Positions 38,544 through 49,900 of a stretch of DNA of 64,000 nt are shown here, in pieces. A program made the position numbers and the translations under genes. The DNA is from Paracidovorax avenae ATCC 19860. GTDB taxonomy: Bacteria; Pseudomonadota; Gammaproteobacteria; Burkholderiales; Burkholderiaceae_C. The DNA lies in NCBI RefSeq assembly GCF_000176855.2, contig NC_015138.1, forward strand, positions 5,332,001 through 5,396,000. The letters are read 5' to 3'. Position 1 is the stretch's first letter, and every line of letters starts with the position of its first letter. The notes beneath the pieces were generated by a model. That model was not told where the DNA came from, did not search any database, and was given only the letters and a program-made list of their open reading frames with translations.

Positions 38544-40052
38544 TCAGGGGGTGGCGAGCGCCTGCTCGCGCACGGCGTTCTTGAGCACCTTGCCCACGGG
38601 CGATCGGGGCAGGTTGGCGTGGAAGTGGATGCGCTTGGGCGTCTGCACCGGGCCCAGGCGCTCGCGCACGAAGGCGATCAGCTCCGCCTCTCCTGCCTGC
38701 TGGCCGGGGCGCAGTTGCACGGCGGCCTGCACCGCCTCGCCCCACTTGTCGTCGGGGATGCCGAACACGGCGCACTCGTGCACCGCCGGGTGCTGGCCCA
38801 GGGCGTTTTCCACGTCCACCGGATAGACATTGAACCCGCCGGTGATGACCATGTCCTTGAGCCGGTCCTTCAGGTAGAGGTAGCCCCGCTCGTCGATCAG
38901 GCCGCGATCGCCCGTGTGCAGCCAGCCGTCCACCAGGGTTTCGGCCGTCTTCTCTGGCAGGCGCCAGTAGCCGGTCATGAGCAGGTCGCCGCGCGCCACC
39001 ACCTCGCCCACTTCGCCCGGGGGCAGCAGGCGGCCGTCCGGCGCCATGATGGCCACGTCGCTGAACCAGGTGGTGCGCCCCACGGCGGCCCAGTTGCGCT
39101 CGTCCTCGAAATCCTCCGGCCGCATGACGGTGAGGATCTGCGGCGCCTCGGTCTGCCCGTAGGTGGTGCCCAGCACCGGCCCGAAAAACGCGCGCACCTC
39201 GCGGATTTTCTCGGGCGGCATGGGGGCGCCGCCGTAGATCAGCCGGCGCAGGCGGGGAAAGTCCGCGCGGCTGGCGCCGGGCAGCGCCATCAGCATGTAC
39301 ACCAGCGTGGGCGGCATGAAGCACACGGTGCCGCCGCGCTCGCGGAACGCGGTGCGCACCGCCTCGGCGCCCGCGCCCTGGAGCACCACGTGGCAGCCGC
39401 CCTGCGCCAGGATGGGCAGGAGGTAGGTGGAGGTGCCGTGCGTGATCGGCGCGGCGACGATGTAGCGCTCGTGCTCGTCGAAGCCCCAGGCATGGATCTG
39501 GTTGGCGATGTTGGCCATCCACGCACGGTAGGGCTGCATCACGCCCTTGGGCGCGCCGGTGGTGCCGCCCGTGAACTTGATGGCCTGCGTGGCGGTGTCC
39601 GGCAGGTCGAACACCGGGCGCGGCGCGCCCGCATGCCGCTGCACCAGCGCCGCCACGCCAGGCACGGCCTCGCTGTGCGGCCCGTGGGCATGGATGCGGG
39701 CGCCCGCCACGCCCTCCAGCAGCGGGGCGCAATCGGCGTCCAGCACCAGGATGCTGGGCGTGGTGGCGTCGGTGATGCGGCGGATCTCCGGCGCGGTGCT
39801 CTTGGGGTTCAGCGGCACCCACACCTTGCCGCAGGCCAGTACCGCCAGCAGCGCGGCGATGTGGTCGGCACTGTTGTGCGCGCAGATGCCGACGCGGCTC
39901 TGCGGCGCCGGGTCGCGCGCCACCAGCGCCGCCGCCAGGGCGGCCACGCGCGCGGCGAGCACGTCGTAGCGGATGGCGCCCTCCGGCGCGTCGATGGCGA
40001 TGCGGTCGGGCCAGCGCGTGGCGGCGCGCCAGAAGAAATCGATCGGGAACAT
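38544..40052 (-). CDS. AMP-forming acyl-CoA synthetase/ligase
   Basis: A 502-residue member of the ANL superfamily, which activates a carboxylic acid with ATP and CoA. The P-loop-like motif KFTGGTTGAPKG is near residue 165. The adenylate motif GTTYGQTEAP lies near 295, GWLHTGDRGLIDERGYLYLK near 380, and the C-terminal lysine loop RSPVGKVLKNA near 490. The set is complete. The gene belongs to the operon with the citryl-CoA-lyase-like and SDR genes downstream and a Bug protein upstream, so its substrate is probably the acid brought in by that binding protein. The exact acid is not determinable. Confidence 0.92.
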   Translation of the reverse strand: MFPIDFFWRAATRWPDRIAIDAPEGAIRYDVLAARVAALAAALVARDPAPQSRVGICAHNSADHIAALLAVLACGKVWVPLNPKSTAPEIRRITDATTPSILVLDADCAPLLEGVAGARIHAHGPHSEAVPGVAALVQRHAGAPRPVFDLPDTATQAIKFTGGTTGAPKGVMQPYRAWMANIANQIHAWGFDEHERYIVAAPITHGTSTYLLPILAQGGCHVVLQGAGAEAVRTAFRERGGTVCFMPPTLVYMLMALPGASRADFPRLRRLIYGGAPMPPEKIREVRAFFGPVLGTTYGQTEAPQILTVMRPEDFEDERNWAAVGRTTWFSDVAIMAPDGRLLPPGEVGEVVARGDLLMTGYWRLPEKTAETLVDGWLHTGDRGLIDERGYLYLKDRLKDMVITGGFNVYPVDVENALGQHPAVHECAVFGIPDDKWGEAVQAAVQLRPGQQAGEAELIAFVRERLGPVQTPKRIHFHANLPRSPVGKVLKNAVREQALATP

Positions 40053-40111
40053 GGGCTCGGGAACCTTTGCGAATAAGGGATCGGGTCAGCGGACCGGAAA
40101 CGGGTGGCGGC

Positions 40112-41182
40112 TCACTCGGCCTTCGCGCCGGACGCCTTCACCACCTCGCGCCAGCGCTGGATCTCGGCGGAGGCGAAGCTGCGCATCTGCGCCGGCGTGC
40201 CAGGCTCCGGCGTGGCGGCCAGGTCCTGCAGGCGCTGGCGCACGTCGGGCATGTTCAGCACCTTGACCAGCTCGGCATTCACGCGCTCGATGACGGGCTT
40301 CGGCGTGCCCGCGGGCGCGGCCAGGCCGAACCACGACTGCACGTCGAAGCCCGGGAAGCCCGACTCGGCCACCGTGGGCACGTCGGGCAGCAGCGGCGAG
40401 CGCTGCGCGCTGGTGATGGCGATGGCCCGCAGCCGGCCCGCCTGCACGTGCGGCAGGGCCGAGGGCGTGTTGTCGAACATCGACTGCACCTGGCCGCCCA
40501 GCAGGTCGGTCATGGCCGGCGCGCTGCCCTTGTAGGGCACGTGCAGCATGTTCAGCTTGGTCTGCATCTTGAACATCTCGCCCGACAGGTGGATGGACGA
40601 GCCGCTGCCCGACGAGGCGAAGGTGATGCCGTCCTTCGACTCCCTGGCGAAGCGGATGTAGTCGGCCACGCTCTTGATCGGCAGCTGGTTGTTCACCACC
40701 AGGATGTTGGGAATCTTGGCGATCAGGCCGATGGGCTCGAAGTCCTTCTGCGGGTCGTAGCCCAGCCGGCCGTACAGCGAGGCGTTGATGGTGTTGGCGA
40801 TGGTGAAGACGTAGAGCGTGTAGCCGTCCGGCGGCGACTTCGCCACCACCTCGGCGCCCACGTTGCTGTTGGCTCCCGCCCGGTTGTCCACCATCATGGG
40901 TTGCCCCAGGCGTTCGCCCAGCTTCACGGCCACGATGCGCGCGATCACGTCGGTCGCGCCGCCCGCCGCATAGCCGACGACGAGACGGATCGGACGCGTC
41001 GGCCATGCTCCGGAAGATGAGGTCTCCGCATGCGCGGCGGGTGCATGCAGTGCCGCGCCGGCCACGCAGGCAACGGCGCACAGGGCGACACCGAGGCCCG
41101 CGATGCGGCGGCGCGCGATGAGGTACGGGAGGGGGCAGGCGCAGGGGTCGGCGGGAACAGGGTGCAGGGGTGCAGCGGTCAT
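40112..41182 (-). CDS. Bug/TctC-family substrate-binding protein
   Basis: A 356-residue periplasmic binding protein with a signal peptide (ARRRIAGLGVALCAVACVAG, cleavage near AHA|ET) and family motifs PIRLVVGYAAGGATDVIAR, DNRAGANSNVGAEVVAKSPP, DGYTLYVFT and QSWFGLAAPAGTPKPV. The ATG at 41182 is preceded by AGGAG; a longer frame exists but lacks a signal. It is first in the operon with the CoA ligase, lyase and SDR genes and is divergent from an IclR regulator 98 bases away. It likely captures the carboxylate that the operon degrades. The membrane subunits are not here. Confidence 0.93.
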   Translation of the reverse strand: MTAAPLHPVPADPCACPLPYLIARRRIAGLGVALCAVACVAGAALHAPAAHAETSSSGAWPTRPIRLVVGYAAGGATDVIARIVAVKLGERLGQPMMVDNRAGANSNVGAEVVAKSPPDGYTLYVFTIANTINASLYGRLGYDPQKDFEPIGLIAKIPNILVVNNQLPIKSVADYIRFARESKDGITFASSGSGSSIHLSGEMFKMQTKLNMLHVPYKGSAPAMTDLLGGQVQSMFDNTPSALPHVQAGRLRAIAITSAQRSPLLPDVPTVAESGFPGFDVQSWFGLAAPAGTPKPVIERVNAELVKVLNMPDVRQRLQDLAATPEPGTPAQMRSFASAEIQRWREVVKASGAKAE

Positions 41183-41280
41183 GGTCTTGTCTCCTGGGTG
41201 GGCACGGGGCGATCGCGGTCCGGGTCGCGCGGCCTGGGGCACACTGCGCACGGACTTCATCGACACCTGGATTCTTCGCA

Positions 41281-42105
41281 ATGCCCCCACGCACCACGAA
41301 TCGAAACGTCCGCCAGCCGGACGATCCACGCCACCAGGCCCCGGATCAGGAGACGGACGATCCGGGCAGCCGCACGCTGCGGCGCGGCCTGCAGGTGCTC
41401 GATGCCGTGCTGGCCGGCGGCCCCGAAGGGGTGCGCGTGGTGGACCTGTGCCGCAGCGTGGCGCTGGAGCGGGCCACGGTGTACCGGTTGCTGTCCACGC
41501 TGCTCGAGGCCGGCCACGTCGCGCGGCAGGGGCGCTTCCGCTACGTGCCCGGGCCGCGCATGGCGGCGCTCGCGCCGGCCGGCGCGCTGCCCAACCGCGC
41601 GGTGCACCTGCAGCCGCTGCTCGCGCGCATCAGCGCCGCCTGTGGCGACGCGGCCTTCGCCATCGTGCGGGAAGGGCCGCTGTCGCACTGCATCGCGCGG
41701 CAGGTGGGCACGCACCCGGTGCAGATCCTGGTGATCGAGGTGGGCACGCGCCAGCCGCTGGGCGTGGGGGCGGCGGGGCTGGCTCTGCTCGCCGCCCTGC
41801 CGGATGCGGAAGTGGAAGCCATCATCGCGGCCAACGCCCCGCGCCTGGCCGCCTACGGCGGCATGACGCCGGAGCGCATGCGCCTGCTGGTGCGCGCCAC
41901 GCGCGAGCGCGGCTGGTCCGTCATCGGCAACCACGCCACGCGCGGCGTGCTGGCCGTGGGCATGGCGGTGCGGGACGCGCGCGGCCGGCCGGTGGCGGCC
42001 GTCAGCGTGGCCACCACGCTGGCGCGCATGCCGCGCGAGCGCCAGCAGCTGGTCGCGCGCACGATCCGCGATGCACTGAAGGAACTGCCGCCAGGTTCCA
42101 TGTGA
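41281..42105 (+). CDS. IclR-family transcriptional regulator
   Basis: A 274-residue regulator with an N-terminal winged helix (LRRGLQVLDAVLAGGPEGVR, ALERATVYRLLSTLLEAGHV near residues 30-80) and an IclR effector domain (residues about 100-265, including RGVLAVGMAVRDARGRPVAA). The start at 41281 (MPPRTTNRNVRQ) gives the normal length. It is divergent from the Bug-CoA ligase-lyase-SDR operon, which it probably controls in response to the acid substrate or an intermediate. It ends seven bases before the L-lactate permease stop, convergent. Confidence 0.92.
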   Translation: MPPRTTNRNVRQPDDPRHQAPDQETDDPGSRTLRRGLQVLDAVLAGGPEGVRVVDLCRSVALERATVYRLLSTLLEAGHVARQGRFRYVPGPRMAALAPAGALPNRAVHLQPLLARISAACGDAAFAIVREGPLSHCIARQVGTHPVQILVIEVGTRQPLGVGAAGLALLAALPDAEVEAIIAANAPRLAAYGGMTPERMRLLVRATRERGWSVIGNHATRGVLAVGMAVRDARGRPVAAVSVATTLARMPRERQQLVARTIRDALKELPPGSM

Positions 42106-42112
42106 ACCGACA

Positions 42113-43774
42113 TTAATGCACCACCATCAGCGTGAATGGCCAGACATACGCCTGCATCGTCACATACAGCCCCACCAGGCAGGCCAGCGCGATGGAGTGG
42201 AAGAACACGTAGCGCAGGATCTCGCCCTCGCGGTCGAACCAGCGCGTGGCGGTGGAGGCCACCACGATCGACTGCGCATCGATCATCTTGCCCATCACCC
42301 CGCCCGAGCTGTTGGCCGCGCCCATGAGGTTGGGCGACAGCCCCAGTTGCTCGGCCGCCACCTTCTGCATGCCGCCGAACAACACGTTGGAAGCCGTATC
42401 CGAGCCCGTGAGCGCCACGCCCAGCCAGCCCATCAGCGTGCCGAAAAACGGGTACAGCACGCCCGTGTTGGCGAACGCCAGGCCCAGCGTGGTGTCCGTG
42501 CCCGAGTAGCGGGTGAGCGTGCCCAGCGCCAGCATCAGCACGATGGTGAGCAGCGAGAACTTCACCAGCCAGATCGTCTTGAAGAAGGTGCGGACGATGG
42601 TCAGCGGGTTGTATTTCATGAGGAAAGCGCTCACCACCGCCGAGAGCAGGATCGCCGTGCCGGTGGCCGACAGCAGGTTGAGCGTATAGACCGCGCCCTC
42701 CTTGGTGGGCACGGGCACCACGGGCGGCACCTTCTCGATCAGGTTGTGCAGCCCCGCCATGGGGAAGGACGGCGCGAACAGGCCGTTGAGCCAGGCCTTG
42801 ACGGGCGGCAGCCCCCAGATGAACACGAACACCGACAGGATGGCCCAGGGCATCCACGCGGCCACCAGCTCGGCCCGGGTGTGGCGCGCCACGGGCTGAG
42901 GCGGCTTGGCCTCGGCCGCGCTCACGTCGTTGCCGCGCAGCGAAGGCGAAGTCCATACCGTTTTTGGCTTCCAGACGCGCAGGAAGGCGATCAGGCACAC
43001 CATGGACACGATGGCCGCGATGATGTCCACCAGCTCCGGCCCGATGAAGTTGGACACCAGGAACTGCGGCACGGCGAACGACACGCCCGTGACCAGGATC
43101 GCGGGCCAGATCTCCACCATGCCCTTGCGCCCGGCGAAGGCCCAGATCAGCCAGAACGGCACCAGCAGCGAGAAGAACGGCAGTTGGCGGCCCACCATGG
43201 CCGTCACCGCCATCACGTCGTAGCCGTGCACCTTGGCGAGCGTGAGGATGGGCGTGCCCAGCGCACCGAACGCCACCGGCGCCGTGTTGGCGATGAGCGA
43301 GAGCCCCGAGGCCGCGAGCGGCGAGAAGCCCAGCCCGATGAGGATGGCCGCCGTCACCGCCACCGGCGTGCCGAAGCCCGCCGCCCCTTCGAAGAACGCG
43401 CCGAAGCAGAACGCGATCAGCAGCAACTGGATGCGCCGGTCCTCCGTGATGCCCGAGAGTGAATCCTGCAGCACCTTGAAGCTGCCGTTCTGCTCCGTGA
43501 GCTGGTGCAGGAAGATGATGTTGAGCACGATCCAGCCGATGGGCAGCAGGCCCGTGAAGCCCCCCAGCAGCGCCGCCCGGCCGGCCATGTTCGCCGGCAT
43601 GCCATAGGCGAAGACGGCCACGAGCAGGGCCGCGGCGAGGCCCATGCCCGCGGCGATGTGCGCCTTGATGTGGAAGAAGCCGAGGGCCGCGAGCATGACC
43701 ACCACCGGCACCGCGGCGAGGGCGGTGGAGAGGACCATGCTGCCGAACGGGTCGTAGATTTGCTGCCAGGCCAT
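42113..43774 (-). CDS. lctP: L-lactate permease
   Basis: A 553-residue polytopic inner-membrane transporter of the LctP/glycolate permease family, which imports L-lactate (and glycolate) with protons. About 12-13 hydrophobic segments are visible. Family motifs include AFCFGAFFEGAAGFGTPVAV, NTAPVAFGALGTPI and the C-terminal TGSDTASNVLFGGMQKVAAE and GAANSSGGVMGKMIDAQSIV. The start at 43774 (MAWQQIYDPFG) is standard; further in-frame sequence upstream is not homologous. No lactate dehydrogenase genes adjoin it. The 165 bases to the RTX gene hold no gene. Confidence 0.95.
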   Translation of the reverse strand: MAWQQIYDPFGSMVLSTALAAVPVVVMLAALGFFHIKAHIAAGMGLAAALLVAVFAYGMPANMAGRAALLGGFTGLLPIGWIVLNIIFLHQLTEQNGSFKVLQDSLSGITEDRRIQLLLIAFCFGAFFEGAAGFGTPVAVTAAILIGLGFSPLAASGLSLIANTAPVAFGALGTPILTLAKVHGYDVMAVTAMVGRQLPFFSLLVPFWLIWAFAGRKGMVEIWPAILVTGVSFAVPQFLVSNFIGPELVDIIAAIVSMVCLIAFLRVWKPKTVWTSPSLRGNDVSAAEAKPPQPVARHTRAELVAAWMPWAILSVFVFIWGLPPVKAWLNGLFAPSFPMAGLHNLIEKVPPVVPVPTKEGAVYTLNLLSATGTAILLSAVVSAFLMKYNPLTIVRTFFKTIWLVKFSLLTIVLMLALGTLTRYSGTDTTLGLAFANTGVLYPFFGTLMGWLGVALTGSDTASNVLFGGMQKVAAEQLGLSPNLMGAANSSGGVMGKMIDAQSIVVASTATRWFDREGEILRYVFFHSIALACLVGLYVTMQAYVWPFTLMVVH

Positions 43775-43939
43775 GCGCTTGTCTCCGTTGGGTGAACGAT
43801 GTTTGTTTCTCTCGGGCGCAAAGACGGGCGCGCGCGGGCGCCCGGCACGGCGCCGGGCGCCGCGGGAAACATGATCGCCGCAATGGCCGGATTTGCAAAG
43901 CACGACAGCAGCGCGGCCGCCACGGCCGCGCGCTGGGGC

Positions 43940-46900
43940 TTACTTCCAGTTGGCCGCCAGGGTCGTCTCCAGCTTGCTCTGGTAGTTCGCCGGCAGCTGC
44001 GTCTGCCCTGCGGCCGGCGGTGAGAACGATGCCATCGCCTGCACGAGGTTCTGCACCTGGCTGGCCTGCAGCGCCTTGCCGTCGCCGGCCTCGAACCGCT
44101 CCACCTGGTAGCGCGAGCCCAGGTACCAATCGGTCACCAGGAACTTGTCGCTCGTGCCGATGACGCTCACCTCCAGGTTGTTGCCCGATTTGCGGAACCA
44201 CAACTGGCGCGAGGACACGTCGCCCGCGAACTTCGCGGTGTCCAGGTTGCCGCTGGTCGTGTCGTTCTCCTGGACCGTGTCCGTCCCGTGGCCACGCGCG
44301 AGCCAGTAGGTGTCGTTGCCCAGGCCACCCGCCAGCGTATCGGCCCCTGCCCCGCCATCCAGGTAGTCGGCGCCCGCGCCACCCGTCAGCACGTTGGCGC
44401 CCGCATTGCCGGTGAGCCGGTTGTCCAACGCGTTGCCCGTGCCGTTGATCGCGCTGGAACCGGTGAGCACGAGGTTCTCCACGTTGGATGGCAGCGTGTA
44501 GGTGACACTCGACATCACCGTGTCCGTGCCGGCGTTGGCCGACTCGACCACCTTGTCTCCGGTGTTGTCCACAATATAGGTGTCGTCCCCCGCCAGGCCG
44601 GACATGGTGTCGGCGCCAGCGAGCCCGTCGATCGTGTCGTTGCCGCTCGTGCCGGTCAGCGTGTCGTTGCGGGAGGTGCCGGTGATGGCACCGGCCTGGA
44701 CGGTGATCGAGAAGCGCTGGCTCACGCTGGCGCCCCAGTAGTCCTGGACTTTGATCGCTATGTCATAGCTTCCAACCGGAGCATTGCTGCCGGCCTTGAA
44801 GGCCTGGGTTTTGGCATCGAACGTCAGCCAGGCGGGCAGCGCGGCACCGTCCGACAGCGAGGCGCTGTAGGTCAGGATCTCATCCGCGTCGTCATCGACG
44901 AACGTACCTGCCGGTACCGTGTAGCTCCACGCCGATCCTTGCTTGAACGATTGCGCAGCGATGGTCTTGCGGGATTCGGGGGGCTGGTTGACGAACAGCG
45001 AAAACTCCGCGGCATTCCATCCACCCGCGGTGTCCGTCGCCCTCACGATGAAGCGCGCGTCCTTGCCTCCGTCCATCGCCGCAGGGGTGCCGCTGAAAGT
45101 CCGCGTGGCGGCATCGAAAGTCAGCCAGGCAGGCCACTCGCCGTATGACATGCTCACGCTGAAGGTGAGGTGATCGCCCGCGTCCGGATCCACGAACAAC
45201 CCGTCCGGGATGGTGAAACGGAATGGCATGTTCTTCGTGGCGCCTTGTTCCGGTATGTAGCCGTTGACGACCGGCGCGCGATTAGGACTCGCCACCGTGA
45301 TCGTGAACTGGTCAGACACCTCCGCCCCCATGGAATCGGAGGCGGTCAACACCACGTCCAGGGTCCCCGCATCCGTCACAGCAGGCGTTCCACTGAGCAA
45401 CCCAGTTCCAGCATCGAAGCGAAGCCAGGACGGCAACGCGCCTCCGCCCTTCAGGCTTGCGCGGTAACCCAGCGCATCGTTGGCGTCGGGATCGGTGAAG
45501 GTTCCCGCAGGTACCGACATCTGGAACGCCGTACCGGCCGCGGCACGCACGTCGGGCAGCGGCGAGGCGAGCACCGGTGCGTGGTTTACCACGGTAGGGT
45601 CCGCCCTGCGCACCAAGGTGTCATAGCCCCACGCGGTACCGTCGGCGAACTCGATGCGGCGCACACCGGTTGCGGACGCGTTCTGGCTGTAGAACGAGCG
45701 GACGGTGATCGAATCCTGCGACCCGCGCAGGCTCACCTTCAGCGCGTCGCCGTCACGCTGCAGCAGCACATCCTGCGCGCCGACACCCGACTTGAAGCGC
45801 AACGTCTGGGTGCGGCCACCATTCACGCTTCCCGTCCAGGACTCGATCGTGTCGTTTCCGTCGCCGCGCCCGAAGAGATAGATATCGCCTCCGACCAGAA
45901 CGTCGTCGCCCGCACCTCCATCCATCGTGTCCAGGCCGGCATAGCTCACCAGCCGGTCGTTCCCCGCACCCCCCTTCAGTTCATCCTGGTCCATTGGTAC
46001 ATAGCCGGGGCCGTCACCGGGAACGATGGCGGCGTACTGGTCTTCCACCACGTCATCGCCATCACCGCCGTCCACGATGTCATCCTGGAACGATCCGCTG
46101 ATGGTGTTGTTGCCCGCGTTGCCCACCAGGTGAATGCCCTGCGCCGCATCCTGTCCGCGGAGCTTTCCATTGGCCGCGATGTTCTCCACGTTCGCATAGT
46201 CGTCCAGGTGGAATACCTTCCCACTGGATCGCCAGGCCGCCTGCCCCATGGCGGTCACATCCAGGATCACACGGTCCGTCCCGCCGCCGGCAGTCTCGAC
46301 CACCACGTCGTTGAGCCCCACGTAGTAGGTGTCGTCGCCGCCCTTGCCCGCAAGGACGTTGCGGGCCGTGTTCCGCGAACCGCGGATCGTGTTGGCGTTG
46401 TCGTCGCCGGTCGCCGATATCTCCGAGGAGCCCAGCAGTTCGATGTTCTCGATGCCGGTCTGGCCAGCCAGGTCCACGGAGATGCGCGAGGACACGATCG
46501 TGTCCTGGCTCTCCTTTCCGCCCGTCTCGATCACCTTGTCGCCCAGGCTGTCCACGACGTAGAAGTTGTCTTCCGCTCCACCGATCATCGTGTCGTTGCC
46601 CTCGCCACCGTCCAGCACCACGCCGCCGAAGTAGCTGGAGCGGTCGCGCATCATGGCTTGGGAAATGCGCCCCTCATTGGTGGCATCGATGACGTTGTCC
46701 TGGGAGTTACCTCCGAGCCACACCCTCGTGTCGTCGCTCTGCGCGTCGTAGGCGCGGTAGGAATGCTGAAAGCCGAAGAAGGGATTGGTGGAAAACCGTC
46801 GAACGCTATTCGACCAATCGACCAGCACGAGCTTTTCGACGTTGTCCGGCAGCCTGCGGCTCTGGGCATCCAGCAGCAGGGTGTCGTAGCCGCCACCGGC

Positions 46901-49900
46901 CTGCTCGACGATCTGGTCCTGATCGGAGTTGTACGGGTTGTAGTTGAGGTCCACATAGACGTCATCGCCCGCCCCGCCCTCCAGGCGGTCGATACCCCCC
47001 ATCCCGTTGAGCACGTTGTTGCCTGCGTTGCCGACAATGACATTGCCGACGCCGTTGCCGATGCCGGCGATATCCAGCGTACCGGTGAGCGTGAGGTTCT
47101 CGACGTTGTCGGGCAACGTGTAGGACACGGAACTGCGGATGATGTCCTGCCCCTGGTTCGCGCCTTCCGCCACGGAATCGTCCGGGTGGTCCACCGTGTA
47201 GATATCGTCGGACGTGGAGCCCTGCTGTGCGTTGGCCGTGCCGCGCACATCGGTGATGCGGGCCTGGATGTCCTGCGCATTCCATCGCGTGCCATCGGCG
47301 AACTCGAAGGTCTCCAGGGCACCGGCCTCCGTGAAGAATCCGGGAATCCATACCTGTCCCCCGTCGGGCAAGGCCACGACGAGTGTGTCGGTGGCCTTGT
47401 AGTATGTGGATTCGCCTCTCCAATCCGCCGGTGTGCTGGACGTACGCACCAGGCGTACATCGGCAGCAGAGATGCCGGCGCCGAAGCGCAGGGTGTCGTT
47501 GCCGCTGGTTTCGGTGATCACGTCGCGGCCATCGCCCGGGCGGTACAGGTACACGTCGTTGCCGCCCTGGCCTGCGAGAACATCGTTTCCGGCGCCGCCC
47601 GTCAAGAGGTCGTCGGCAAAGTCGAAGCCTGCCAGCTCGTCGGCCGTCTTCTCACCGATCAGGGCCCGCTGGCGCAGATCCTCCACGGTCCACACCGTGG
47701 ATGGGTCGCCCGCGAAGCGCACCTTGGCCACGCCGCCGGGTTGCGCGGTGGCAAAGAGGCCCACGATCATCACCGTGGTGCGCACCGCCCCTGTCACCGG
47801 ATCCTTGACCTGCAATGCAGCCCCGTCTCCAGAACGGCGCACCCTCACGTCGCCCGGAGCGATGGACGCGTCGAACTCCAGCACGTCCTGCGCCACCGCA
47901 TCGTCGCGCATGATCGTGTGCGTGCCACCGCCCGCTCCCACATGGAAGGTATCGGCCCCGGCGCCGCCACGCATCTCCGTCGATGCTCCGCCGACAGCGG
48001 CATACAGCGTATCGTCCCCATCGTCGCCATAGAGCACATCCGTCCCGCCAGGTCCTCCCTCGCCGGCCCTCAGAACGTCGTTGCCGGTCCCGCCACGCAG
48101 CGTATCGAATCCAGCGCCCCCATCGAGCACATCGTTGCCCGCGAGGCCATCGATGGTATCGTTGCCGGCCAGCCCGGACAGGGTGTCGTCCGCATCCGTT
48201 CCCCGCAGCGCGTCGTCGCCGGGCGTGCCGGAATTCGCACGCCGGAAAACGTCGTCGAAGCTCCACACGGTGTCCGGCGCATCCTCGAACACGAAGCGGA
48301 AGCCCGCCCGTGCAGCCTGCGAGAAATCCATGAAGCCCTCGACATGCAGCGCCTGCGGGCGATCCGCCGTAGCGCCAGGCCAGGTGACCCGCAGGTCCTT
48401 GCGGCCCTGTGTGGACACACTCGAGAACGCCACATCCGACGGGGCGATACCTGACGCGAACCGAATGGTGCGCTGGGCGGTTGCACCCAGGTCGCCGTCG
48501 ATCAGCCGCGCATAGCGGTTAGGTGCACCGGAGGCCTTGCGCAGCACCACCGTATCGTCACCGGTGCCGAGCATCAGCGTGGCATCCGGCACGTCCACGG
48601 TATCGTTGCCCGCTCCGGCGTAAACAGACGAACCTGTCCCGGTGATGCGATCGTCGCCATCTCCGCCATCAAAGGTGTTATCCCCCCGGAAATCCGTGAG
48701 CACGTCGTTGCCGGCATCGCCTCTCAGCAGATCGTCACCCTCGCCGCCATCGATGGTGTCATTGCCCGCTCCGCCCTGCACCGTGTCGTTGCCCCCCAGG
48801 GCATTCACGGTATCTCCGCCCGCGGGCAGGTAGATCACGTCGTTACCCTCCGTGGCCTGCGACTGCCCGGATGCGAGCTTCAGATCCGCCAGCGCGACCA
48901 CGCTGCCGTCCGCGAATTCCAGCCGGTCCAGCGCTTGCGTCGAAAACGCCGAGTGTGCGATCAACTGGTCCGTTCCACCCGCGATGCGCACGACCAGATC
49001 GTCCTGCGCGCGCAGCAGCACCAGGTCGGAAAGCGCCACGCCCTCCTTCAGGCGCAGCACATCGCCCGACCCCTGCGCAGCCGCACCCGCGTAGTAATCG
49101 TCCCGGCCGTCGCCGCGCCCGAACAGCACGGTGTCGCGTCCGCTCCCGCCCATGATCTTGTCATTGCCGGCGCCGCCGTCCAGCACATCGTCCCCGCCCT
49201 TGCCCTGCAGGGTGTCATCGCCGGCACCGCCCAGCAGGGTGTCCTTCCAGTCGTCGCCGGTCAGGCTGTCGTCCCCCTTGCCGCCATCCACGGCCGAATC
49301 GGCCACCACGGTCTGGACGGTATCGCCTCCGTCGCTAGTGCGCGTCGCTTCCCGCACCAGATCGGCGGAAGACCACTGGGTTCCATCCGAGAACTGGACG
49401 GATTCGATGACCCGGATGTCTCCCTGCACGCCCAGGCTGCCGCCGCCGGCCATGGACAGCACGATCTCCCCGCCCACGCGGCGGACGTACAGGTCCTGCG
49501 CGGACAGGCCGGCGGTGAACTCGATGCGGTCGGTACCGCCCTCGTCCACGATGATCTCCTTGCGCCCCTGCTCGATGTCGCCCTTCTCGAAGCGATAGAC
49601 GTCGTCGCCCAGGCCGCCGTAGAGCCGGTCTTGGCCCGCACCGCCCCACAGGATGTCGTTGCCCTCCCCGCCGTTCAGGTAGTCGTCGCCCGCGCCGCCG
49701 ATCACCGTGTCGGCACCGCCGTCGCCGTACAGGATGTCGTTGCCCTCCCCACCGTCGATGCGGTCATCGCCGTGGTACTGGGCGTCGAGCAGGATCACGT
49801 CGGACTGGTCGCCATGGATCAGGTCATTGCCGGCACCGCCCAGCAGCACGTCGGAGCCGCCCCCGCCGAGAATGCCGTCGTTGCCGTCACCGCCGTCGAT

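Noticed and set aside
45170..48454. A long plus-strand open frame (1094 codons) opposite the RTX gene
   Set aside because: It is the antisense shadow of GC-rich, Gly/Asp repeat coding. Its composition is His/Arg/Val/Gln-rich with no domain, and the minus-strand frame has clear RTX motifs over the same bases.
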